A stretch of DNA of 64,000 nt from Rhizobium sp. TH2 (GCF_024707525.1 NZ_CP062231.1:558001-622000), one strand, 5' to 3'; positions 25,406 to 35,882 are shown, counted from the first letter of the stretch. Notes: generated from the letters alone by a model not told the origin. Program-made: numbers and translations.

Positions 25406-26131
25406 ATGATCTATTCCACCGCCATCCGCGCCTTTGGCGATCTTTTCTCGGCGCCCATACGCGGCGTGTTCTGGAAAGTGATCGGGCTTACGCTGCTTTT
25501 TCTCGTCGCGCTCTGGTTTTTGTTGCGGCTGCTGTTCCTTGACTTCGCCATGCCCTATATCGAGGCTTGGCTGCCCAGTCTCGGGGAATGGACGGGCTGG
25601 ATCAGCCTGTTCGCCGCGATCGTCTCGGCGATCGGGCTGGCGGCGGGCCTGGCCTTCCTGATCGCGCCGGTGAGCGCGGTGATCGCCGGGCTATTTCTCG
25701 ATGATGCCGCCGATACGATCGAGAAGGTGGACTATGCGTCGGATGCGCCGGGGCAGGCTTTGCCGCTCGCCCAATCGATTCTGTCGAGCCTGCGGTTCTT
25801 CCTCGTCGTGATCGCAGCCAATCTCGTAGCGCTGATCTTTCTGCTCGTTCCGGGCGTCAATCTGGTGATCTTCTTCGTGGTTAACGGCTATCTTCTCGGG
25901 CGCGAATATTTCGAATTCGCCGCCGCCCGCTATCTCGGGACGGAGCGGGCGCGCGCCTGGCGCAGCCGCAATCAGGGCCGGGTTTGGCTGGCAGGCCTCG
26001 CGATCGGGCTTTTCCTGCTGGTGCCGATCCTCAACATCCTCACGCCGCTGTTTGCCGCCATCTTCATGGTGCACTACGTCAAGGCGTTGATGAGACGGGA
26101 AGCGGGTGTAGCGTCTCCTCAGATGACCTGA
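25406..26131 (+). CDS. EI24/CysZ-like membrane protein ('sulfate transporter family', 241 aa)
   Basis: The start MIYSTAIRAFGDLFSAPIRG at 25406 is preferred over an upstream ATG at 25385. Four or more membrane segments are seen (GLTLLFLVALWFLLRLLFL, ISLFAAIVSAIGLAAGLAFL, FLVVIAANLVALIFLLVP, LAIGLFLLVPILNILTPLF), with the EI24-family LVPGVNLVIFFVVNGYLLGREYFE. CysZ homologues import sulfate or act in sulfur assimilation, but sulfate transport is not certain for this branch. Its 3' end overlaps the convergent nth by 13 bp. Confidence 0.8.
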   Translation: MIYSTAIRAFGDLFSAPIRGVFWKVIGLTLLFLVALWFLLRLLFLDFAMPYIEAWLPSLGEWTGWISLFAAIVSAIGLAAGLAFLIAPVSAVIAGLFLDDAADTIEKVDYASDAPGQALPLAQSILSSLRFFLVVIAANLVALIFLLVPGVNLVIFFVVNGYLLGREYFEFAAARYLGTERARAWRSRNQGRVWLAGLAIGLFLLVPILNILTPLFAAIFMVHYVKALMRREAGVASPQMT

Positions 26132-26871
26132 ACCGGCAATTCCTTCAGCTCAGCAGGGATCGCGTTGGTCTTCTCCGCCGATTTGCAGACGTCGGCGATC
26201 ACGCAATGCTCGCATTCCGGCCGCCGCGCCTTGCACGTATAGCGCCCATGCAAGATCAGCCAGTGATGGGCGTGGTAGAGATACTTTTCTGGAATGATGC
26301 TGAGGAAATTGTCCTCGACCTCTTCAGGCGTCTTGCCCGGCGCGATGCCGAGCCGGTTGCCGATGCGGAAAATATGCGTATCGACCGCCAGAGCCGGAAT
26401 GCCGAAGGCCATGGAGAGCACCACATTGGCGGTCTTGCGGCCGACGCCGGGCAGCGTCACGAGTTCCTCCCGCGTGTGCGGCACCTCGCCGCCAAAATCG
26501 CGAATCAGCTTTTCCGACAGCAGGATCACGTTCTTCGCCTTGTTGCGATAGAGCCCGATCGTCCTGATATAGTCGCGAACCTTCTCCTCGCCGAGAGCAA
26601 GCATCTTTTCCGGCGAATCGGCCACGGCGAAGAGCGGCCGCGTCGCCTTGTTCACCCCGACATCCGTTGCCTGCGCCGAGAGCGCCACCGCAACGACCAG
26701 CGTAAAGGGATTGGTGTGGTGGAGCTCGCCCTTGGGCTCAGGGCGCTGAATGGAAAAGCGCCGGAAAATCTCGTCGATCTCGGCAGGCGAATAGGGACAT
26801 CGGAATTTCGCCTTGCGCACGGGCTTTTTCGCCGCGGCTGACGGGGCCAACTCATTCTTGCGCTTTAACAT
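26119..26871 (-). CDS. nth: Endonuclease III, DNA glycosylase/AP lyase (250 aa)
   Basis: A base-excision repair enzyme for oxidised pyrimidines. The helix-hairpin-helix LVTLPGVGRKTANVVLSMAFG contains the catalytic Lys, and the catalytic Asp follows in AVDTHIFRIGNRLG. The C-terminal [4Fe-4S] loop C-x6-C-x2-C-x5-C is present as CKARRPECEHCVIADVC. A basic N-terminal extension of about 25 residues precedes the core. It is divergent from the DUF2244 gene. Confidence 0.95.
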   Translation of the reverse strand: MLKRKNELAPSAAAKKPVRKAKFRCPYSPAEIDEIFRRFSIQRPEPKGELHHTNPFTLVVAVALSAQATDVGVNKATRPLFAVADSPEKMLALGEEKVRDYIRTIGLYRNKAKNVILLSEKLIRDFGGEVPHTREELVTLPGVGRKTANVVLSMAFGIPALAVDTHIFRIGNRLGIAPGKTPEEVEDNFLSIIPEKYLYHAHHWLILHGRYTCKARRPECEHCVIADVCKSAEKTNAIPAELKELPVQVI

Positions 26872-26913
26872 AGAAGTCCTGTAATCTTGGGCGTCGTTTT
26901 TGGGAAGAGTCGG

Positions 26914-27432
26914 ATGACGATAGTGGACGACCAGACCCCGTTCAACAGCGAGCCAAAGTTCAACAGCGAGCCTGTGTTCAAAGCCGTGCTGACGCCGTAT
27001 CGCTCGCTCGGCCGCAATGGCTTCAGGATCGTGATCGGCCTGACGCTCGCCTTCTGCCTGTTCAACATGGCGTTCTTCTTCATAACAGGCGCGCTGCCGG
27101 TGGCGATGTTCTTCGGCCTCGATTTCGCGCTACTCTACGGCGCTTTCTACCTCAATTACCGCGCGGCCCGCGCGCGGGAAGAAGTGTCGGTATCGCGCAC
27201 GGAGCTATCCATCCGCAAGGTCTCGCCCTCGGGGCGCGCCCGAGAGAGCCGCTACAATCCGTTCTGGGCGAAGTTCCAGGTCGATCGTCACCATGAATTC
27301 GGCATCACAGGCATGGCGGTAACGGGCGAGGGGCGCCGGACACCGGTCGGCAATTTTCTCAATCCCGATGACCGGGAGAGCTTTGCCCGCGCGTTCACAT
27401 CGGCACTGGCCAGCGTGAAACGCCGGATTTGA
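26914..27432 (+). CDS. DUF2244 family membrane protein (172 aa)
   Basis: The ATG at 26914 has GGAAGAG upstream; a TTG at 26887 is less likely. After a short N-terminal tandem repeat (FNSEP-K then FNSEP-V) come two adjacent membrane helices (IVIGLTLAFCLFNMAFFFI, LPVAMFFGLDFALLYGAFYL). A cytoplasmic DUF2244 part follows (VSRTELSIRKVSPSGR, NPFWAKFQVDRH, VGNFLNPDDRESFARAF). The function is unknown. It lies between two DNA-repair genes, but this may be coincidence. Confidence 0.85.
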   Translation: MTIVDDQTPFNSEPKFNSEPVFKAVLTPYRSLGRNGFRIVIGLTLAFCLFNMAFFFITGALPVAMFFGLDFALLYGAFYLNYRAARAREEVSVSRTELSIRKVSPSGRARESRYNPFWAKFQVDRHHEFGITGMAVTGEGRRTPVGNFLNPDDRESFARAFTSALASVKRRI

Positions 27433-27516
27433 CTTCGGCCGTTGATTTACCCAAGTTTCGGGTGGCGGCGGCCCCTTCCTCATGAGATTCTTCCTGCAAA
27501 TGGAAGGAATCGGACA

Positions 27517-28392
27517 ATGAATATGGAAATCAAGCATACCAAGGACATCACGCCTGTTGGTACGGACTACCGCATCGTTTCCGATGTGATCGCCATGCTG
27601 ACCGAGGATTACCAGGACCAGCCGTCGCTCGATGCGATCGCCAAGCGGATCGGCCATGACCCGATCGACCTGCAGAAGACCTTCACCCGCTGGGCAGGCC
27701 TCTCACCAAAGGCTTTCCTGCAGGCGGTCACCATCGATCATGCCAAGCGCCTGCTGCGCGACGAGAACCTGCCGTTGCTGGAAACGACATACGAACTCGG
27801 CCTCTCAAGCCCGGGCCGGCTGCATGATCTCTTCGTCACCCACGAAGCCATGTCGCCGGGCGAGTGGAAGGAACGCGGCAAGGGGTTGGAAATCCGCTAC
27901 GGCTTCCACGATTCGCCGTTCGGTCGGGCGCTGCTGATGATCACCGAGCGCGGGCTCTGCGGCCTGGGCTTTGCCGACCATGCCGGCTCCGAGGCGGAGG
28001 CTTTCCGCGACATGGCCGATCGCTGGCCGGAAGCCAGTTTCATCGAGGACCGGGAAGCGGTGTGGCCCTATGCCGAACGCATCTTCGACCCCGAGAAATG
28101 GGACCCGAAGCAGCCGCTCCGCGTCGTGCTGATCGGCACGGACTTTCAGATCCGGGTGTGGGAACAGTTGCTGGAAGTGCCGCTCGGCAAGCTCTGCACC
28201 TATTCGCATCTCGCCAACCGGATCGGTTCGCCCAAGGCATCACGCGCCGTCGGTGCAGCAGTGGGCCGCAACCCCGTCTCCTTCGTGGTGCCGTGCCATC
28301 GCGCGATCGGCAAATCGGGCGCGCTCACCGGCTATCACTGGGGCCTGACCCGCAAGCGGGCGATGCTCGGATGGGAAGCGGCGAGGGCGTAA
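27517..28392 (+). CDS. Bifunctional AraC-type regulator / O6-methylguanine-DNA methyltransferase (291 aa)
   Basis: An N-terminal AraC-type helix-turn-helix (DQPSLDAIAKRIGHDPIDL, VTIDHAKRLLRDENLPLLETTYELG) is joined to a methyltransferase domain with the methyl-accepting cysteine in VSFVVPCHRAIGKSG and the conserved QIRVWEQLLEVPLGKLCTYSHLANRIG...ASRAVGAAVGRNP. It is Ada-like but lacks the N-terminal zinc/phosphotriester domain of E. coli Ada. It removes alkyl groups from O6-guanine and may act as a regulator. The ATG at 27517 follows GGAAGGA. Confidence 0.9.
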   Translation: MNMEIKHTKDITPVGTDYRIVSDVIAMLTEDYQDQPSLDAIAKRIGHDPIDLQKTFTRWAGLSPKAFLQAVTIDHAKRLLRDENLPLLETTYELGLSSPGRLHDLFVTHEAMSPGEWKERGKGLEIRYGFHDSPFGRALLMITERGLCGLGFADHAGSEAEAFRDMADRWPEASFIEDREAVWPYAERIFDPEKWDPKQPLRVVLIGTDFQIRVWEQLLEVPLGKLCTYSHLANRIGSPKASRAVGAAVGRNPVSFVVPCHRAIGKSGALTGYHWGLTRKRAMLGWEAARA

Positions 28393-28398
28393 ACGCCC

Positions 28399-29268
28399 TC
28401 AGCCCACGACTTCAACGCTGAAGGCGAATTTTACCGACTTGCCCGGCGCCAGTTCCAGCGAGTAGGGCCGGTCGGCGATCTCCGCCGAAGCCCCGATCTC
28501 CGGCGCCGTGCCATGCCATGGCTCGACGCAGATGAACGGCGCACCAGGCTTGGTCCACAGCGCGAGGTTCGGCAGGTTCTCGAAGGTGAAGTGCAAGCTG
28601 GGACCGCCATCCGCGGCATAGGTCAGGCCGGCGCCGGCTCCCTCGGGGAAGATCATCGCATCTTCCTCGAAATAGCTGTGGTTCAGCACGAGTTGCCCTG
28701 CCTTGAAGGGTGAGGCAAGACTGCCGGGCTTTCTCAATCCGTTGTCGATCCGCACCAGCGGCGGCTCGGCCTTATTGTCCAGGACGACCGTGTGTTCGCG
28801 ACCCTCGGCGCCCGGCAGCGGCCAAGCAAACGCCGGATGGAAACCCAGACCGAAGGGCAGGGGAGACGACCCCGTATTGCTGACCTCTGCGGTCACCGTC
28901 AATTTCCGGCCTTCGATCGCATGCCGAAGCGTCAGCCGGAAATCGAAGGGATAGGCAGCCTTGCTGGCTTCCGTGGACACAAGCTCATGCAGGCAGAAAG
29001 TCTCGCCCGTCTCGGCAAGCTCCCATTCCTGCCGCCGCGCAAAGCCATGCTGCTGCATCTCGAACGGCTTGCCATCGACTAGAGCCGTATTGTCCGCAGC
29101 CTTGCCGACAATCGGAAACAGGATCGGCGAGCGCCCGTTCCAGAAGGCAGCATCACCGTGCCAGAGCCACGACCGGCCGTCCGAACTCTTGAGCGACTGT
29201 GTCTCCGCTCCGAGCGAGGAAACCTCGACGGCGAGGGCGTCGTTGGCAATGCGCGTGATCTCGGCCAT
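28399..29268 (-). CDS. Aldose 1-epimerase family protein (289 aa)
   Basis: A galactose-mutarotase-like beta-sandwich, recognisable from LGAETQSLKSSDGRSWLWHGD near the N-terminus, RSPILFPIVGKAAD, the His in QQHGFARRQEWE, LGFHPAFAWPL and the C-terminal FICVEPWHGTAPEIG. These are the positions of catalytic His and Glu in the family. The substrate may be a hexose or hexose phosphate. It is the last gene of the mgsA-glk-exporter-dapB-gpmA string, 28 bp after gpmA. Confidence 0.85.
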   Translation of the reverse strand: MAEITRIANDALAVEVSSLGAETQSLKSSDGRSWLWHGDAAFWNGRSPILFPIVGKAADNTALVDGKPFEMQQHGFARRQEWELAETGETFCLHELVSTEASKAAYPFDFRLTLRHAIEGRKLTVTAEVSNTGSSPLPFGLGFHPAFAWPLPGAEGREHTVVLDNKAEPPLVRIDNGLRKPGSLASPFKAGQLVLNHSYFEEDAMIFPEGAGAGLTYAADGGPSLHFTFENLPNLALWTKPGAPFICVEPWHGTAPEIGASAEIADRPYSLELAPGKSVKFAFSVEVVG

Positions 29269-29296
29269 GCTATCCCCCGAACCTGTGGTGAGCGCA

Positions 29297-29932
29297 TCAA
29301 TGCGCGCCGGACATGTCTCCCAGCACTTCCTTCGAAGCGACGGTGGAGTCGGCCTTGAGCTTGTAGACCATCGGCACGCCGGTCGCGAGGTTGAGCGCCA
29401 GGATCTGTTCCTTGCTCAGGCGGTCGAGCACCATGACCAGCGAGCGCAGTGAATTACCGTGGGCTGCGACCAGCACATTTTGGCCGGCCAGCACGCGCGG
29501 CAGGATTTCCATCATGTAATACGGCCAGACGCGGGCGCCGGTGTCGCGCAGGCTTTCGCCGCCGGGCGGTGGGATGTCGTAGGAACGGCGCCAGATGTGG
29601 ACCTGCTCCTCGCCCCATTTGGCACGGGCGTCATCCTTGTTGAGGCCGGAGAGATCGCCATAGTCGCGTTCGTTGAGCGCCTGATCTTCGATGGTTTCGA
29701 GGTCGCTCTGGCCGATGCAATCGAGCACGATCTTCAAGGTATCCTGCGCGCGCTTGAGCACCGAGGTGAAGGCGATATCGTACTTGATGCCGTAATCCTT
29801 CAGCGCCTGGCCGCCGGTATTGGCTTCCTGGATGCCGAGTTCGGTGAGGTCCGGGTCACGCCAGCCGGTGAAGAGGTTCTTCAGGTTCCATTCGCTCTGT
29901 CCGTGCCGAACCAGCACCAGTGTTCCGCTCAT
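29297..29932 (-). CDS. gpmA: 2,3-bisphosphoglycerate-dependent phosphoglycerate mutase (211 aa)
   Basis: The enzyme interconverts 3- and 2-phosphoglycerate. The phosphohistidine signature is [20 protein letters not shown] at the N-terminus; [23 protein letters not shown] and the second His in [19 protein letters not shown] follow. The protein is of the short alphaproteobacterial form. It starts 26 bp after dapB, in the same operon. Confidence 0.95.
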   Translation of the reverse strand: MSGTLVLVRHGQSEWNLKNLFTGWRDPDLTELGIQEANTGGQALKDYGIKYDIAFTSVLKRAQDTLKIVLDCIGQSDLETIEDQALNERDYGDLSGLNKDDARAKWGEEQVHIWRRSYDIPPPGGESLRDTGARVWPYYMMEILPRVLAGQNVLVAAHGNSLRSLVMVLDRLSKEQILALNLATGVPMVYKLKADSTVASKEVLGDMSGAH

Positions 29933-29958
29933 CGCGTCTTCTCCATTGTCTTGAAGGT

Positions 29959-30783
29959 TTATTTGCCGAACCCGAGCACGTCGAGCATGTCGTAGAAACC
30001 CGGCTTCTTGTCGATCGCCCAGCGCACGGCGGCAAGTGCGCCCTGTGCGAAGAGCGCGCGGTCGTTGGCCCGGTGCGACAGCGTCACCATTTCGGTTTCG
30101 CTGGCGAAAATCACCGAATGGTCGCCCACGACGCCGCCGCCGCGCAAGGTGGCAAAGCCGATCGTGCCTTGCTCGCGGGCGCCGGTATGGCCGTCACGCG
30201 TGCGGACGGCATGTTCGCCGAGCTTGATGTCGCGGCCCTTCGCCGCTTCCATGCCAAGAAGCAAAGCGGTGCCCGAGGGCGCATCGACCTTCTTGTTATG
30301 GTGCATTTCGAGCACCTCGATGTCCCAGCCCTGTGCCGACAGCGCCTGCGCGGCCTGGCGCACGAGCACGCCCAGCAGATTGACGCCGAGGCTCATATTG
30401 CCCGATTTGACGATGCGGGCGTGCCGCGCGGCGGCCTTGATCTTCTCGTCGTCCTCTGGCGAGCAGCCGGTGGTGCCGATCACATGGACGATGCGCGCCT
30501 GCGCCGCGAGACCGGCGAATTCCACGGTCGAGGCGGGTGATGTGAAATCGATTAGCGCGTCTGCCTTCAGAAGCGCCTGGAGCGGATCGGCGGTGATGGG
30601 AACGCCGATCGGACCTATCCCGCAGAGCTCGCCGGCATCCTTGCCCAATGCTGGCGAATCGGGTCGTTCGAGGGCTGCGTGGATCTTCATGCCGTCGCTC
30701 GCGTGGATCGAGCGCAGAAGGGTTTGCCCCATGCGTCCGGCGGCGCCCGCGACAACAACCATCCTCATGTTCGTCTCACTCAT
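29959..30783 (-). CDS. dapB: 4-hydroxy-tetrahydrodipicolinate reductase (274 aa)
   Basis: The lysine/diaminopimelate pathway reductase. The N-terminal NAD(P)-binding loop is [14 protein letters not shown], the DapB signature is [19 protein letters not shown] (catalytic His and Lys), and [15 protein letters not shown] and [19 protein letters not shown] follow. The ATG at 30783 (MSETNMRM) has GAGGGTGG upstream; the longer frame would overlap the ABC exporter gene. Confidence 0.95.
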   Translation of the reverse strand: MSETNMRMVVVAGAAGRMGQTLLRSIHASDGMKIHAALERPDSPALGKDAGELCGIGPIGVPITADPLQALLKADALIDFTSPASTVEFAGLAAQARIVHVIGTTGCSPEDDEKIKAAARHARIVKSGNMSLGVNLLGVLVRQAAQALSAQGWDIEVLEMHHNKKVDAPSGTALLLGMEAAKGRDIKLGEHAVRTRDGHTGAREQGTIGFATLRGGGVVGDHSVIFASETEMVTLSHRANDRALFAQGALAAVRWAIDKKPGFYDMLDVLGFGK

Positions 30784-30799
30784 GCGTCCACCCTCGGGC

Positions 30800-32575
30800 C
30801 TATTTTTCCCGTATTTGCAACCTGTTGAGGCGAGCGTAAAGACCCGCTTCCTCATGCGCAAGCCTTTCGTGCGAGCCTTCCTCGACGATCCGGCCGTCCT
30901 CCATGACGATGATCTTGTCGGCTTCCGAAATGGTCGAAAGCCGGTGCGCGATCACCACCACGGTACGGCCGTGCATCGCATGCTCGATCGCCTTCTGCAC
31001 CGCGGATTCGCTCTCGGAATCGAGCGCCGAGGTTGCCTCGTCGAGCAGCAGGATCGGCGCGTTGCGCACCAGTGCGCGGGCGATGGACAGCCGCTGCCGC
31101 TGGCCGCCGGAGAGGTTCAGGCCATTCTCGCCGACCGGCGTGTCATAGCCCTGGGGCAGCGCCAGGATGAAATCGTGAGCATATGCTTGCCGCGCCGCTT
31201 CCTCGATTTCGGCATCGGTTGCGCCGGGCCGTCCGTAGCGGATATTGTCGCGCACCGTGCCTTCGAACAGCAGCGGCGCCTGCGATACATAGGCGAGGTT
31301 TTCCCGCAGTGACCGCTTGGTAACCTGGCTGATATCCTGCCCGTCGATCAGGATTTGGCCCTCGCTTGGGTCGTAGAAACGCGGAATGAGGCTGATGATC
31401 GTCGACTTGCCGGCTCCAGACGGACCTGCAATCGCGGTGGACTTGCCACCCTCCGCGATGAAGCTGATGCCCTTGACGATCGGCTCGGACCGGTAGCCGA
31501 ATTGCACATTGCGAAACTCGATCCGGCCCTCTGTGACTTCGAGCGGCTTGGCATCAGGCGCCTCGCGCATCGGGATCGGCGTGTCGAGAATGTCGAAGAT
31601 CATCTTCGCATTCACATAGGCCTTTTCGAGTTGCACCTGCAGCTTGGCGAGCCGGCGCGCGGGGTCATAGGCCAGCAGCATCGCCGCGATGAAGGAGATG
31701 AACGCGCCGGGCAACTGGCCGGCATAGATGGACTGATAGGCCGCATAGCCGATAACAGCGGCGATCGCGGCACCGGCAAAGCTCTCGGTGATCGGCGAGG
31801 TCCGTTCGGAAAGCCGCACGATCTTGTTGGCGCGCTTTTCTGCAATGTCGACAAGACCGTCCATGCGGCCGCGCAACTGGTCTTCCATGGTGAAGGCCTT
31901 GACGATGGTCAGGCCCTGGATCGTCTCCTGCATCACGCCACTGACATGGGAATTGTATTCGACGGATTCGCGTGTCGCACTGCGCACCCGCTGCGCCAGA
32001 TAGCGGACGGCGAGCAGCATCGGCGGCGCGGTGATCGCGACCAGCAGCGTCAGCACCCAGTCCTTGGAGATCATCACGCCGACAAGCGCCACGAAGGTCA
32101 GTGCATCGCGGGCGACCGAGGTGACCGCAAGATTCAGCGTTTCGCGGATACCGTTGACGTTTTGCGTGGCGGTGGCAGCGATCTGAGCCGAGCGCGCATC
32201 GGCGAAATAGCCGAGGTTCAGCGCCATCAGGTGCGAATAGAGCCGCTTCTGGTATTTCGCGACGATCGCGTTGCCGATCTTGTTGAGCAGCACGGATTGG
32301 CCATAGGTGGCAAAGCCCTTGATCGCGAAGGTGACGAAAATCGCCATGCAAATCCAGATAACGAGGCCGACACGCTTGTTGCTGAACGCTTCATTGACGA
32401 CCGATTCCATCACCCAGGCGGTGAAGGCGGTGCAGAGCGCGACGGTAACGAGGCAGGCTATGGCGACGGCGTACGTGCCCACATGGTCTCGGGCGTTCTC
32501 CATGAACAGCCTGCGGATCACGGGCCACATCGCCGCCCGGTCTTCCTGCCAATTCTTGTTTTTGTCAGCGCTCAA
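30800..32575 (-). CDS. ABC exporter with fused membrane and ATPase domains, MsbA-like (591 aa)
   Basis: An N-terminal six-helix export domain (residues about 25-320) is followed by an ATPase domain. Walker A is [16 protein letters not shown], the signature is [15 protein letters not shown], Walker B is [12 protein letters not shown], and the switch His is in [10 protein letters not shown]. Such half-transporters homodimerise and flip lipids or other amphiphiles. I prefer the TTG at 32575 because AGGA lies 7 nt upstream; a GTG at 32581 and an ATG at 32530 are alternatives. It is in the glk-dapB operon with no obvious functional link. Confidence 0.88.
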   Translation of the reverse strand: MSADKNKNWQEDRAAMWPVIRRLFMENARDHVGTYAVAIACLVTVALCTAFTAWVMESVVNEAFSNKRVGLVIWICMAIFVTFAIKGFATYGQSVLLNKIGNAIVAKYQKRLYSHLMALNLGYFADARSAQIAATATQNVNGIRETLNLAVTSVARDALTFVALVGVMISKDWVLTLLVAITAPPMLLAVRYLAQRVRSATRESVEYNSHVSGVMQETIQGLTIVKAFTMEDQLRGRMDGLVDIAEKRANKIVRLSERTSPITESFAGAAIAAVIGYAAYQSIYAGQLPGAFISFIAAMLLAYDPARRLAKLQVQLEKAYVNAKMIFDILDTPIPMREAPDAKPLEVTEGRIEFRNVQFGYRSEPIVKGISFIAEGGKSTAIAGPSGAGKSTIISLIPRFYDPSEGQILIDGQDISQVTKRSLRENLAYVSQAPLLFEGTVRDNIRYGRPGATDAEIEEAARQAYAHDFILALPQGYDTPVGENGLNLSGGQRQRLSIARALVRNAPILLLDEATSALDSESESAVQKAIEHAMHGRTVVVIAHRLSTISEADKIIVMEDGRIVEEGSHERLAHEEAGLYARLNRLQIREK

Positions 32576-32632
32576 GAGCACACGTCCTGTTCAACGGTGT
32601 GCGTCATAGCGATTGGCGGCCAGCTTGAACAG

Positions 32633-33652
32633 TCATTTCCGCCAGCGGCGGCCGTCTGTGGAAACGCCGAAGCTTCCGGGCATGCGGGCATAGGCCGAAA
32701 GCCCTGCCACCGCCGCAAGCGGATGGGTGACGATGAAGGTCGGGATATGCGACATCATCTCCCGGTGCGGCGCCTTGTCCTCGAAGGCTTCCCGGAACCC
32801 CGGCTTTTGCAGCGCCGGCAGGATTTTCTGTGGAATGCCGCCGGAGAGATAGACGCCGCCCTTCGCATTGAAGACCACCGCCATGTCCCCAGCCACGCGG
32901 CCGAGATAGACCGCGAAGAGCGAGATCGCCTCGGCCGCCTGACGATCTTCTCCGGAGAGGCCTTTGTTCGATACGTCGGCCGGAGTGCCGAGCGAGGGCG
33001 CCACGCCGTCCGCGGTACAGATCGCGGTGTAGAGCCCGAGAAGACCACGGCCGCAGAGAATCTGCTCGGCCGAGACCCGGCCCTCGATCCGCTCTATATG
33101 GGGAAAGATTTCAAAATCGCGCGCGCTGCGGGGACCGAGATCGACATGTCCGCCTTCGCCCGGCACCGGTATCCAGGCGTCGAGCGCGTGGACCAGGCCG
33201 GCGACCCCGAGGCCTGTACCAGGGCCTAGTACGACCTTGGAATGGTCGGGCTTGGCTTCTCCGCGCCCCACCTGCGCCTGGTTTTCGCCATCGAGCGTCG
33301 CGACGGCCAGCGCTTGCGCCTCGAAATCGTTGATGACCACGACGTCCTCGAAACCGAGATTGGCGATGAGATCGTTCGGGCGCACCACCCATGGGCAGTT
33401 GGTCAGTGGAATAACATCGCCATTGATCGGACCGGCCACGGCGAGGATGGTCGAACGCGGCTTGACTGGCGCCTTGGACAGCACCGCGTCTTCGATTGCC
33501 GCATCGATCGTCGGATAGCTGGCCGTCTGGACGATAGTCACGTCCTTGGTTTCGCTCGCTGCGTCGGAGAGCAGGGAGAAACGGGCATTGGTGCCGCCGA
33601 TGTCGCCGATCAGGATCGGGAACGGAAAATGTTCGTCTCTCGTCTTGGCCAT
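32633..33652 (-). CDS. glk: Glucokinase (339 aa)
   Basis: Phosphorylates glucose with ATP. The N-terminal phosphate-binding motif is [18 protein letters not shown]; further marks are [19 protein letters not shown] with the sugar-binding residues, [14 protein letters not shown] with the catalytic Asp, and [19 protein letters not shown]. The C-terminal [17 protein letters not shown] is typical of the bacterial Glk family. The ATG at 33652 is preferred over an upstream in-frame start. Confidence 0.95.
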   Translation of the reverse strand: MAKTRDEHFPFPILIGDIGGTNARFSLLSDAASETKDVTIVQTASYPTIDAAIEDAVLSKAPVKPRSTILAVAGPINGDVIPLTNCPWVVRPNDLIANLGFEDVVVINDFEAQALAVATLDGENQAQVGRGEAKPDHSKVVLGPGTGLGVAGLVHALDAWIPVPGEGGHVDLGPRSARDFEIFPHIERIEGRVSAEQILCGRGLLGLYTAICTADGVAPSLGTPADVSNKGLSGEDRQAAEAISLFAVYLGRVAGDMAVVFNAKGGVYLSGGIPQKILPALQKPGFREAFEDKAPHREMMSHIPTFIVTHPLAAVAGLSAYARMPGSFGVSTDGRRWRK

Positions 33653-33698
33653 CGGTATCCTGCTGCCTCGTATTTCTGTCCTGACTGCGCCTTCGAGC

Positions 33699-34079
33699 CT
33701 AGTTCTCGTCCGGCGCAATCAGCATTTCCGCCGTCGCCCGGTTGAGCGCCATCGGGATATCATAGACCGTGGCCAACCGCGTCAGCGCCTTCACATCGAC
33801 ATCGTGCGGCATCGCGGTCAGCGGGTCGGTGAAGAAGATCAGCATCGAAACCTTGCCCTCGGCGATCATCGCGCCGATCTGCTGGTCACCGCCGAGCGGA
33901 CCGCTCTTCAAACGGGTGACAGGCAAGCCGGGAACCGCATCCATGATCCTGCCGCCCGTCGTTCCGGTCGCCACGAGATCATAGGCTGATAGCGCCTGCT
34001 GGTGCTGGCGGGCGAACTCGGCCATGTCGTCTTTCTTCTGATCGTGCGCGATCAGTGCGATGGTCTCGCGAGCCGCCAA
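33699..34079 (-). CDS. mgsA: Methylglyoxal synthase (126 aa)
   Basis: Converts dihydroxyacetone phosphate to methylglyoxal as an overflow branch of glycolysis. The conserved parts are [29 protein letters not shown], the phosphate loop [16 protein letters not shown] and [21 protein letters not shown] [11 protein letters not shown] with the catalytic Asp. A TTG at 34079, preceded by GAGGGGCAGGA, gives the normal family length of about 126 residues. The ATG at 34175 would add a Cys-rich, family-unlike 32-residue leader. It heads the glk operon. Confidence 0.88.
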   Translation of the reverse strand: MAARETIALIAHDQKKDDMAEFARQHQQALSAYDLVATGTTGGRIMDAVPGLPVTRLKSGPLGGDQQIGAMIAEGKVSMLIFFTDPLTAMPHDVDVKALTRLATVYDIPMALNRATAEMLIAPDEN

Positions 34080-34269
34080 ATCCTGCCCCTCTTCTCCACC
34101 CGGTGCGACGGAGATTGCCGCAAAGATGATATGACAACAACGCGCTATAACGCATTTTGTCTTCGGTTCAATCATAATATGAACCAGTTTGGCTGGTGCT
34201 TTCGGCTGGCGGTCAAATCCGCTAAGGTCCGCCGCAAATCACGCCGCCAAATCCCCAAGGATGCTTCAG

Positions 34270-35655
34270 ATGACCGCTCTCGACACCGTGCTCACCCGCG
34301 CCGACCAGAACCTCGATTCGAGCCTCGAAAAAATGTTCGAGCTTTGCCGCATCAAGTCGATTTCGACCGATCCAGCCTACAAGGCCGATTGCCGTGCGGC
34401 CGCGCAGTGGCTGGTCGATGATCTCACGAAGCTCGGGTTCGAGGCTTCGGTGCGCGACACGGCAGGCCATCCCATGGTCGTCGGCCATCACCAGGGTGCC
34501 AGCGCCGATGCGCCGCATGTGCTCTTCTACGGCCACTACGATGTCCAGCCCGTCGATCCGCTCAACCTCTGGGATTTCGATCCCTTCGAGCCTGCCATCC
34601 GCGATGTCGGCGGCAAGAAGATCATCACCGGTCGCGGCACGTCGGACGACAAGGGCCAGCTTCTGACCTTCGTCGAGGCTTGCCGCGCCTATAAGGAAAT
34701 CCATGGCGAACTCCCGGTGCGCGTCACTCTGTTGTTCGAGGGCGAGGAAGAATCGGGGTCTCCTTCGCTGAAGCCATTTCTTGAAGCCAACGCCAAGGAA
34801 CTCACCGCCGACTTCGCACTGATCTGCGACACCAATATGTGGGACAGCGAAACGCCGGCGATCTCCGCTGGTTTGCGGGGACTTGTCGGCGAGGAGATCA
34901 AGATCACCGCCGCCGATCGCGACCTGCATTCGGGCTATTTCGGCGGTGTCGCCGCCAATCCGATCCACATCCTCAGCGATATCCTTGCGGGCCTGCACGA
35001 CGAAACCGGCCGGGTGACGCTCGAAGGGTTCTATGAAGGCGTCGAGGAAACGCCGAGCCAGATCAAGGCGTCCTGGGAAACGCTGGGCATGACCACGGAG
35101 AAATTCCTCGGCGAGATTGGTCTTTCGGTTCCATCAGGCGAAAAAGGCCGGAGTGTATTCGAACTCACCTGGGCCCGGCCGACCGCCGAGGTCAACGGCA
35201 TCTGGGGCGGCTATACGGGCGAGGGGTTCAAGACCGTGATCGCGGCGGAAGCCTCGGCCAAGGTTTCGTTCCGGCTGGTCGGCAAGCAGGACCCGGATAA
35301 GATTCGGGCCACGTTCCGCGCCTACGTGCAGTCCCGGCTGCCGGCCGATTGCAAGGTGGAGTTCCACAAGCATGGTGGTTCGCCGGCCATCCAGCTTCCC
35401 TATGATTCGCCGCTGCTCAATCGCGCGAAGAGCGCGCTTTCGGACGAATGGCCGAAGCCTGCGGTGATGATCGGCATGGGTGGCTCGATCCCGATCGCCG
35501 GAGATTTCAACAAAATGCTCGGCATGGAAACACTGCTCGTGGGTTTCGCGCTCTCGGACGACCGCATCCATTCGCCGAACGAGAAATACGACCTCAACTC
35601 GTTCCACAAGGGCATCAGGTCATGGATCCGGATCATCGATGCACTGAAGAAATAG
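34270..35655 (+). CDS. M20-family zinc dipeptidase (461 aa)
   Basis: A di-zinc peptidase of the M20/CPG2-like type. The first metal ligands lie in HVLFYGHYDVQPVDP (His, Asp), the bridging Asp in ITGRGTSDDKGQLLTFVEA, and Glu-Glu in VTLLFEGEEESGSPSL. The dimerisation domain starts near DRDLHSGYFGGVAANPIH, and the C-terminal His in DDRIHSPNEKYDLNSF closes the site. The ATG at 34270 has AAGGA 9 nt upstream; an ATG at 34261 is possible. It is divergent from mgsA. Confidence 0.9.
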   Translation: MTALDTVLTRADQNLDSSLEKMFELCRIKSISTDPAYKADCRAAAQWLVDDLTKLGFEASVRDTAGHPMVVGHHQGASADAPHVLFYGHYDVQPVDPLNLWDFDPFEPAIRDVGGKKIITGRGTSDDKGQLLTFVEACRAYKEIHGELPVRVTLLFEGEEESGSPSLKPFLEANAKELTADFALICDTNMWDSETPAISAGLRGLVGEEIKITAADRDLHSGYFGGVAANPIHILSDILAGLHDETGRVTLEGFYEGVEETPSQIKASWETLGMTTEKFLGEIGLSVPSGEKGRSVFELTWARPTAEVNGIWGGYTGEGFKTVIAAEASAKVSFRLVGKQDPDKIRATFRAYVQSRLPADCKVEFHKHGGSPAIQLPYDSPLLNRAKSALSDEWPKPAVMIGMGGSIPIAGDFNKMLGMETLLVGFALSDDRIHSPNEKYDLNSFHKGIRSWIRIIDALKK

Positions 35656-35765
35656 CCTTGGGGCTGAAAATAATCAGCCCCCGGAGCGTCATGCTGCGAG
35701 GGCTGGTCTGCACCGCGCCCACCGGAAGCGTCGTCATGACGCTTTGCCCGGCAGTGGCGAACGGA

Positions 35766-35882
35766 TTACTGCATCTCGGGATCGATGTAGACGCAGTTGC
35801 CATCACCCGAAGATTTCTTTGCCCATTCCGATGCAATCGGCGGAAGGTGCGGCAGAGTTAACGACCCTTTAAATGGCCACAT
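35766..35882 (-). CDS. Possible small protein (38 aa)
   Basis: An ATG at 35882 preceded by an in-frame stop opens a short frame reading MWPFKGSLTLPHLPPIASEW and then AKKSSGDGNCVYIDPEMQ to a stop at 35766. The C-terminal GDGNCVYIDPEMQ looks compositionally like real protein. Only a weak Shine-Dalgarno (GGGTGA) precedes it. The ATG lies inside a palindrome that separates it from the penicillin-binding protein gene. I give it as a candidate only. Apart from this frame, 35656-35940 holds no other gene. Confidence 0.4.
   Translation of the reverse strand: MWPFKGSLTLPHLPPIASEWAKKSSGDGNCVYIDPEMQ

Noticed and set aside
31355..33229. Plus-strand frame of 624 codons opposite the ABC exporter and glucokinase
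   Set aside because: It spans two clear minus-strand genes and has no domain character.
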